Positions 56,333 through 64,000 of a stretch of 64,000 nt of DNA are shown here, one piece after another (position 1 is the stretch's first letter; every line of letters starts with the position of its first letter). The stretch covers positions 7,006,001 to 7,070,000 of the forward strand of contig OY992838.1 in NCBI GenBank assembly GCA_963921425.1, read 5' to 3'. Both the position numbers and the translations under genes were made by a program. Under the pieces are notes generated by a model. It had not been told where the DNA came from and ran no database searches. It was given only the letters and a program-made list of their open reading frames with translations. The stretch comes from Dryas octopetala (taxonomy: Eukaryota > Streptophyta > Magnoliopsida > Rosales > Rosaceae).

Positions 56333-56545
56333 TTTATGTTATGTCTTATGGGACAGATAAACTGGTATTCTTGGGCCTAGTCCTTGTCTTCTTGATCTGG
56401 GCCGCAACAGTTTTAATCCACCTCCCCAACTGGGCCTTGTACTTGAAGAAGATTTTTTTGTGGTTGTCCACTTGTCTAGATCTATCTTGTACTTCACTTT
56501 TGTGCCAAAAATGCCAAAAATGTGTCCACGGACAGCCTCTGTAAT

Positions 56546-57549
56546 TAGGGGTGGGCACGGTGCGGTTCGGCTCAATTCACCCCGAGAACCATGCACCGCG
56601 CCAGAAATATTATATCGGTTTGGTTCGGTGTTGAGAACCGGACAAAGTGAAAAAAAACCAAACCAAACCAAACCATTGCAAGAACGGTTTGATTCGGTGT
56701 GTGCACGGTTTTGGGCCAAAAAATGTGGGCCTAAGTCCAATTATTTTGTTGGTACTTACATTTGGTTTTTAAACATTTTGGCCACACAATTGAGTTTTTG
56801 AACTACCATTCTACAAATTAAACAAATGCAAATACAATTTTGAACTTTATTTAACTTAGTACTTAAAATTTTAAAGTAAATACAACCTGCTTAAGTTATA
56901 AGTTATAACTATATATAAGATTATATATAACTATTATAGAGTAATGAGTATAGTATATATATAACTATATACTACTATAGTATATACTAGTATACTACTA
57001 TAATTATATATTACTTATATAGTTATATATAACTATTGTAGTATGTATACAACTACTATACACTAAGTTACTAACTATATAGTTATATATAACTAACTAT
57101 ACTAAGTTACTAACTATATAGTTATATACTAAATTTATATATAACTCTATATGCATAAAACATTATTATATAGACTATAGAGTATACTAATTTTATTATA
57201 TAAGATATAACTAAAATTATATACTAAAACATTATTATATATATAATATTAAACTCATAGGGTTATATAAAATATATTTTAGGGTCTAAAATAAAAATGT
57301 ATAAAATGTGTATAAAAATGTATAAAATATGCATAAAAATATATAATTATATTTTAAAAAAATTACACGGTTTGGTTCGGTTTGGTTCGGGTAATATGAG
57401 CATGAAACCGGAATCGGAACCGTCTATATACGGTGTGGTTCGGTTTTCTCTTACGGTGTTGACTTTTTGGTCAACTCGGTGTTTTTTCGATTTTTTTACG
57501 GTTGGTTTGGTTCGGTGTTTCGGTGCGTCGGTTATTATGCCCACCCCTA
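56546..57549. mobile_element. Non-autonomous hAT element, 8-bp TSD TCTGTAAT
   Basis: Perfect 12-bp terminal inverted repeats TAGGGGTGGGCA / TGCCCACCCCTA are flanked by identical 8-bp TCTGTAAT (56538-56545 and 57550-57557), the hAT signature. Subterminal GGTTTGGTTCGG-type repeats occur at both ends. The 1004-bp interior is an AT-rich TATA(G/T)TTATA stretch with no transposase. Confidence 0.95.
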
Positions 57550-57559
57550 TCTGTAATAG

Positions 57560-58770
57560 GTAGTGGGAGCCGGCCACCGACAATAATAACCACTCGTGAC
57601 TCGACTCAGTACTCACACTAATACCATCGCAGGCTGTCAGGCTGTTAACAACAAACAATAAATCACAAAATTAAAACATAAAAATATACAACCATTGTTC
57701 TACTTGATAGAGACACTTTAACCGGTAACCTACATGTGTCCAAATCTGATTGCAGACAACGGGTCTCAAGTCAACAATGCAAGCTCAATTGGGTTCTAAT
57801 ATCTTATCGAACTCATAACAATTGCATGGTTGTTGTTATATGTTGTATTATTGTCGTTGTTGGATGAGAGTGATGTTATAATCACTAAAACTAATCACAG
57901 ATTTTGATAGTGGCTCAAATTATGACATCTAAATATCTAATACTCTGAAAACTTTGGTGACAACTACTATTAAAAACCATAATGGAGGTACTTAGATAAT
58001 GGGATGGTCCATAATTGCATTGAGAGTATGACTTGGGATTTTTCATGCTTTTAGCATCATCAAAGATGACTATTTTCTTACAATTTCTCTCATAGGATAC
58101 ATGCATGTAATCACATTTTAACCTATCTATACGCTATAACCATGCAACCGAAAAAAAAACAAATTGTCATCAAAGTTTTTGTAGCACTATAATCAAAGTA
58201 ATTATGAGGATTAGTAGGATTTAATTGAACATTTTGCGACCTAACTAAAATATTGAATTTAGATGTTGACATAAATATTGCAAATCAAGAAATAGAAAAA
58301 TATCATAATGGTTATTTTATCAATTAACAAATAATTTAGCATGTTACTTGTTGAATGTGTGTGATCCAAATTGAGATTGATAGTAGAACATGTTAGATAC
58401 GAGTCAACATAATATAATAATATTATGATCACCAAATTTACTCTTAAAATGATAAATTTTTTTAAAATTTGACCGTAAAACTACAAAAAAATTAATAATA
58501 TTACATGATGATATAAAAAAAATTACCTCAAAATGATGTGTAAAAGCACCGTCACACACGAGTAGAAAATTTAATAAGATAAATTTACTAAGTATAGTAG
58601 TACTTTCCTAAGAGAAGATTACTGAAAATATTATCTAGATTTATTACTTTCCTTCAATGATCTCTAACCAAAAATTAAATAAAAACCTTGGCAAAAAAAC
58701 AAATAAAGAAAAAAATAGAAAAAAAATATATATAAAAAACACAACACTAGTTACAAAAGACAAAAGGAGT
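57560..58770. other. Gene-free AT-rich stretch
   Basis: Unique AT-rich intergenic DNA. Short open frames lack family motifs. Nothing else was recognised. Confidence 0.4.
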
Positions 58771-58779
58771 AGAGATGCA

Positions 58780-58972
58780 GTAGTGCTAGACATCCCACAT
58801 TTTTATACCATAATTTTATACCACCTTATGTGGTAACTTACATGGCATTCATGCATTGGACACTAAAAAATAAAAACAAAATCCAAAAAGAAAAAAAAAA
58901 TTTTATCCAATAAAATAATGACACATAAGATGGTATAAAAATATGGTATAAGAATGTGATAAATATAACATT
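58780..58972 (-). mobile_element. MITE B, copy 2 (inverted)
   Basis: Reverse complement of 47662-47857: AGTGCTAGACATCCCACATT, TTATACCATAATTTTATACC, CATTCATGCATTGGACACTA and ATGGTATAAGAATGTGATAA. It ends about 300 bases before the CESA start codon, so it may touch that promoter. Confidence 0.87.
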
Positions 58973-59272
58973 CGTAGAGATGGTTGTCTACAAGCTATCA
59001 CTGATTGTGTACCAACTAAAAGCGCGAGCTGAGTTGGGACAGGGGCAACCGGTTCACCCGGTAAAAAGAAATATAAAAATAATTAATTCACAGAAAATAT
59101 AGTAATAAAATGACAAGCAAAGCGATAGCTGTAATGAGTAGTGAGAGATCAGAAATGTCGTGGTGAATGGGCGAAGAGTTCAGAGCCTTTGCCGACAGAT
59201 CTACTTTCTGATATTCCATAAACATTGACACCACAATTCGAGGAAGCTAATCTAAGCAATTGGCAACTAGTC

Positions 59273-62200
59273 ATGGAAGCCAATGCTGGACTGGTGGCTG
59301 GCTCTTACAACCGCAACGAGCTCGTTCGGATTCGCCACGATTCCGATAGCGCGGTGAGTCATTCCAGAATGCCCATTTCGATGTTTTCTTGTGTTGCTGT
59401 TTGTTTTTTTAATTTGGGATTTTTTTCCTGTACTGTGTGGATCTGAGTTTTGAGTAAATTTTGTGATTTTTTTCACTGAATCGGATATGGGTAGTTGTTG
59501 TGATTGGAAATTGAGCATGGTTTGCATCTTCAGTCCGAAATGTATATATTTTTTTCCAGTAAAGTTTGGAGATTTAAGTTTGGATTTGTTAAAGCTCTGA
59601 TCTTGTTGATTTTCTTTTCCTTTTTAATAATTATGGAATGGAATGGTAAGTGTAATTTCTCTCAGATCAATGTGTATATTGAATTTGGGGACACTTCTTG
59701 ACAACCCAATTAAATTTTTATTAGTTTTTCAAGGGTTGTTTTCCAGTTTGATGGTTCTTTTATCTGTGTACAGTGAATCTAAGATCTTGATAGTTCAGTC
59801 TAATGGGGATTTAAGTTATTCTTGGACATCTCAGTTGACTTCAGCTCAAACCCACTTAACAAAACTCCTCTCACGAAATTTTAGCTTATTTCTTATTTGT
59901 TCTCATTTACTCACTTACTCACTCACTCACACATAACGCATGTCTGAGATTTGTTCTTTGAACTTACTGAGCCGAGAGATGTTCATACTTTTACTGTTCT
60001 CTGACCATTGTCATTGGGTAATGCAGCCCAAACCCTTGAAGAATCTGAACGGCCAGATATGTCAGATCTGTGGTGATACTGTTGGACTTACAGCCACTGG
60101 CGATGTCTTTGTTGCCTGCAATGAGTGTGCCTTCCCTGTTTGTCGGCCTTGTTATGAGTATGAGCGGAAAGATGGCAACCAGGCTTGCCCACAGTGCAAG
60201 ACTAGATACAAAAGGCACAAAGGTTGGCTTGTTTTTTCATTATTTTATTGAATTGAATTCCATTATCTTCACTTGTAGCCAATTTTTGCAATGAAGTTAA
60301 CAAGACTGATTTACTTTAGGGAGTCCCCGGGTGGACGGAGATGATGATGAGGATGACGTTGATGATCTGGAGAATGAGTTCAATTATGCACAAGGAAATA
60401 GCAATGCCAGACGCCAGTGGCAAGGAGAAGATGCTGACCTCTCATCCTCCGCTAGACATGAATCTCAACAGCCAATTCCCCTTCTCACCAATGGGCAGTC
60501 GGTAGGCAATTAGTAATTGGGCTTCTTAATATCACTCATATATCATTAAATATGATTCTTTATTTAATTCATAAAGCTTCTCATTTTCATAGTGATGAGA
60601 GTTTTTTTTTTTTGGTTCTTGAGCTCTTCCTTTGCAAGTATTATATGAGTGGTATATGCATTTTGTTAAATATTACCTTTAAACTAATATGCTCTTAACC
60701 CCTTCAGGTAGTGTCTGGTGAGATTCCCTGTGCCACACCTGACAACCAATCTGTGCGAACTACATCTGGTCCTTTGGATCCGCGGCAGCCAGGTACAACT
60801 TAATTACATTGATACAGAAAGTCTTCTGACAATTGACTTGTTTGAATTTCATTTGATTATGTTGTTTATTGTTACAGTTCCAGTCAGAATAGTGGATCCG
60901 TCAAAGGACTTGAATTCTTATGGGCTAGGAAATGTTGACTGGAAAGAAAGGGTTGAAGGCTGGAAACTCAAACAGGACAAAAATATGATGCAGATGACTA
61001 GTAGATACACTGAAGGAAAGGGGGACATGGAAGGCACTGGTTCAAATGGAGAAGAACTCCAAATGTGAGCATCCTGAGTAAAGGCTTTATTTTGCTTGCT
61101 CATTTAAATGGTTATGAATGCTGAGTTTATTGGTTTGGATGACTTTTGAAATTGGTGTACTGTATTTGCTTGCATACAGAAAATTATCCTTGGGATCTCA
61201 GAATGTTTTCTGTTATATTATTAAATCATCTTTCTAAATTTATGTGCAATGATCCAGTGTAGGAGCATGCATTTTTTCCTTCACATTATAAAGAATGGAA
61301 ATGAAAAGTGTCTTTCCCTACGACAGTCAAGTGTCAATATAGTGCAATTTTTCCATGAAGATGACAGTTTATCGTTCTTATTTTTGTTTGTCTCAGGGCT
61401 GATGATGCTCGACAACCCATGAGTCGCGTGGTGCCTCTTTCTTCATCTCAGCTGACACCTTATCGTGTTGTGATCATACTCCGGCTTATTATTCTGGGTT
61501 TCTTTTTGCAATACCGAGCAACTCACCCAGTGAAAGATGCATACCCATTATGGTTAACATCAGTTATCTGTGAGATTTGGTTTGCTTTATCCTGGCTTCT
61601 GGATCAGTTTCCAAAATGGTCTCCCATTAATCGTGAGACCTATCTTGACAGGCTTGCACTGAGGTTGGTCAACTTGATGTGGTGGTTATTAAAAATAGTT
61701 TCACATCATTTTTAAGATTACGTGGATAACCTTAGTTGTCACCATGCAGGTATGATCGTGAAGGGGAACCATCTCAGTTAGCTCCTGTAGATGTGTTTGT
61801 CAGTACAGTGGATCCCATGAAAGAGCCTCCTTTGGTTACGGCTAACACTGTTTTGTCCATACTTTCTGTGGACTACCCTGTGGACAAAGTCTCTTGCTAT
61901 GTATCAGATGATGGGTCAGCAATGCTCACATTTGAATCCCTTTCTGAAACTGCGGAGTTTGCTCGGAAGTGGGTGCCCTTTTGCAAGAAACACAACATTG
62001 AACCTAGGGCCCCTGAATTTTATTTTGCCCAAAAGATTGATTACTTAAAAGACAAGATACAGCCTTCTTTTGTAAAAGAGCGTAGAGCAATGAAGGTGAG
62101 TGATATGCAAGTTCAATATGTTGCATGGGTTTTTCAAAAAATTTATTCATGATTATCTCTTATGTGTTCATTTCAATTCTCTGCATGTGTTCCCTGATTT

Positions 62201-63749
62201 TGAATTGAAATCTCTTGAGAGGTTTATAGGTCATAGTATTTGATTATCTGTGAGAGTTCAAAGGATGTTTGGAGAGCAGATTGTGGTAACTTCATATGTG
62301 CTTAGCACTACAAGTTGAGTAAAAAATGCTTTTTTTTTTGCCCCCACAGAGAGAGTATGAAGAATTCAAGGTACGGATCAATGCCCTAGTTGCCAAGGCA
62401 CAGAAAATGCCCGAAGAAGGTTGGACAATGCAGGATGGGACTCCATGGCCTGGGAACAATTCCAGGGATCATCCGGGAATGATCCAGGTACTCACATTTT
62501 CATCCAGTGTATTTAGGTTTCTGTCTCTTCTTGCTCTTATAATAATTTTAATTTTCTATATGTGGAAAAACAGGTCTTCTTAGGCCACAGTGGGGGCCTT
62601 GATACTGATGGAAATGAACTGCCTCGACTTGTTTATGTTTCTCGTGAGAAGCGACCTGGCTTCCAGCATCACAAGAAAGCTGGAGCAATGAATGCATTGG
62701 TTTGTTATCCTCTGAAATTGTTTTAGATTAATTTTTATTTCTGGGTAGCCAGTGGTTCAACTTAATTGGAACTGTATTTTGATTACTGGATTATTTCTGT
62801 TAAAGCTGGATAACAGCTCAAAATCGTCCATTTTTGGATGATATACACTAGTATTAATGCAAAAATGTGGGGTCTATGTACACCACCAGCATTTTTTAAG
62901 ATCCTCAGTTGTTCCTTGTCCAATTAGGATCCTCAGTAGTTCCTTGACCAATTAGGATCCTCAATATTTCCTTGACCAATTACATTGTTGGAGGGTTACT
63001 GACATTTTTTGGCTTGGTGAAATAAATTGTTGGTAAATACTTATTTTATGGTAATAAAAAGTCAACATCTCTTAAACAAGGTTTTGTTAGATAAGATCAG
63101 TTCCCTGATGATTTGCAGTCTCTGCCAAAGCCATTTTGATTCTAACTTGTTTCACCTTGTGCCATGTAGATTCGAGTTTCAGCTGTCTTGACAAATGGTG
63201 CATATCTTTTGAATGTCGATTGTGATCACTACTTCAATAACAGTAAAGCTCTTAAGGAAGCCATGTGTTTCATGATGGACCCAGCTTATGGGAAGAAGAC
63301 CTGCTATGTACAGTTCCCACAACGTTTTGATGGCATTGATTTGCACGATCGATATGCCAATCGCAACATTGTCTTCTTCGATGTAAGTGCTACTTGGTTT
63401 ATGATTACCAATTACAAATATCACTCAATGCGACATTTTGTGCTTAGGCTAGTAAAATACGTTCTTATTTTGTTTTATTTGCAGATCAACTTGAAAGGGC
63501 TGGATGGCATCCAGGGTCCAGTCTATGTGGGAACTGGTTGCTGTTTCAACAGGCAAGCTCTATATGGGTATGATCCAGTTTTGACTGAGGAAGATTTACA
63601 ACCAAACATTATTGTCAAGAGTTGTTGTGGTTCAAGAAAGAAGGGAAAGCATAGCAATAAAAAGTATATTGACAAGAAGAGGGCAGTTAAAAGAACTGAA
63701 TCCACCATTCCCATTTTCAATATGGAAGACATTGAGGAGGGTGTTGAAG
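59273..63749 (+). CDS. CESA1: Cellulose synthase catalytic subunit, CESA1 type (5' part, 11 exons)
   Basis: Exons 59273-59353, 60027-60222, 60320-60501, 60708-60792, 60878-61064, 61397-61663, 61750-62095, 62350-62487, 62574-62699, 63170-63382 and 63485-63749 are in phase and give 695 residues; about 385 more are expected beyond the window. [20 protein letters not shown] is the CESA1 start. The RING-type zinc finger has Cys 39, 42, 58, 61, 66, 69, 81 and 84. Membrane segments lie near 268-284 and 295-315. The catalytic loop begins with DDG at 386-388, and the DCD metal/UDP-glucose motif is at 553-555. The later TED and QxxRW motifs are outside. It makes beta-1,4-glucan for the primary wall in the plasma-membrane rosette. 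The linker after TTSGPL lacks about 13 residues present in Arabidopsis CESA1. No defects seen. Confidence 0.96.
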
Positions 63750-64000
63750 GTTGTTTATTGTTATTAACATATTTAATTTTTAAGTTTTTCCCCCCAAACA
63801 TCTTACAACTTATATTGATGTTCTGCTTTATCTATGAATTAGGGTGGGTCTATTGCATGCATTCAAGAAACTTCTAACATCTTTTTTTTTTTTTTTAAAG
63901 ATTTCTGTTTTTTTTTTTTTTTTTTCTGGATCCAATGTCAGCCTCGTAAACAATTCCATTTGTTTGATAAAACTTTTTAAAAAGAAATTATTAATTTGAG
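63750..64000 (+). other. CESA1-type intron 11 (continues out of the window)
   Basis: The donor GTTGTT follows GGTGTTGAAG. The intron is T-rich (63882-63925) with no acceptor-exon match before the window ends. Confidence 0.75.

Overview
The window is nuclear DNA of a flowering plant, most likely a woody eudicot. The evidence is intron-split genes with GT-AG junctions, plant-only families (DUF247, HY5, CESA, OCP3), and many MITEs and LTR elements in AT-rich intergenic DNA. I cannot name the species. One 200-base N gap lies at 50367-50566. Left part (1-41.6 kb): a tandem DUF247 (UPF0481) cluster, all coding copies on the minus strand. Five reading frames are intact (starts at 3918, 12589, 25826, 35734, 40102). 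One is full length but frameshifted (22229), two are truncated pseudogenes (about 7.0-7.9 kb and 17.5-18.0 kb), and many shorter remnants are scattered between them. The genes share a layout: a 5' UTR exon ending in a CAG|GTGCGAATT-type donor, a 0.75-1 kb 5' UTR intron with a GGTGCCAG acceptor, one coding exon with a C-terminal membrane segment, and a donor-like GTAAGT/GTAAA at or just after the stop. The copies at 34.4-35.7 and 38.7-40.1 kb lie in a recent segmental duplication of about 4 kb and differ at roughly 17 of 433 residues. Broken copies of the last exon of the neighbouring membrane-protein gene (41989-44028) accompany several DUF247 copies, which suggests the cluster grew by unequal exchange next to that gene. 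Mobile DNA in the cluster: a TRIM retroelement with its target duplication (4579-4883), a foldback MULE-type MITE with a 9-bp duplication and an empty-site paralogue (9690-9987), several other MITEs, and a foldback element of 27572-32422 split by an LTR retrotransposon (27973-32010, 5-bp duplication ATGCA) that keeps only gag and protease remnants plus a 96-bp GC-rich minisatellite. Right part (42-64 kb): single-copy conserved genes. In order: a small multi-pass membrane protein (minus), an OCP3-like homeodomain regulator (plus, apparently frameshifted in an A8 run), a MAPK-substrate-like protein (plus), the light-signalling bZIP HY5 (plus), and the 5' two thirds of a primary-wall cellulose synthase of CESA1 type (plus), which runs off the right edge. 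Between them are MITEs and a non-autonomous hAT element with an 8-bp duplication. The genes on the right are not a pathway unit; their adjacency looks like ordinary gene order. The notable biology is the DUF247 cluster: rapid copy turnover, capture of a neighbour's exon, and a stop-loss copy that could be spliced to that exon to give a new C-terminus. DUF247 proteins are known determinants of grass self-incompatibility, but nothing here shows such a role in this plant.
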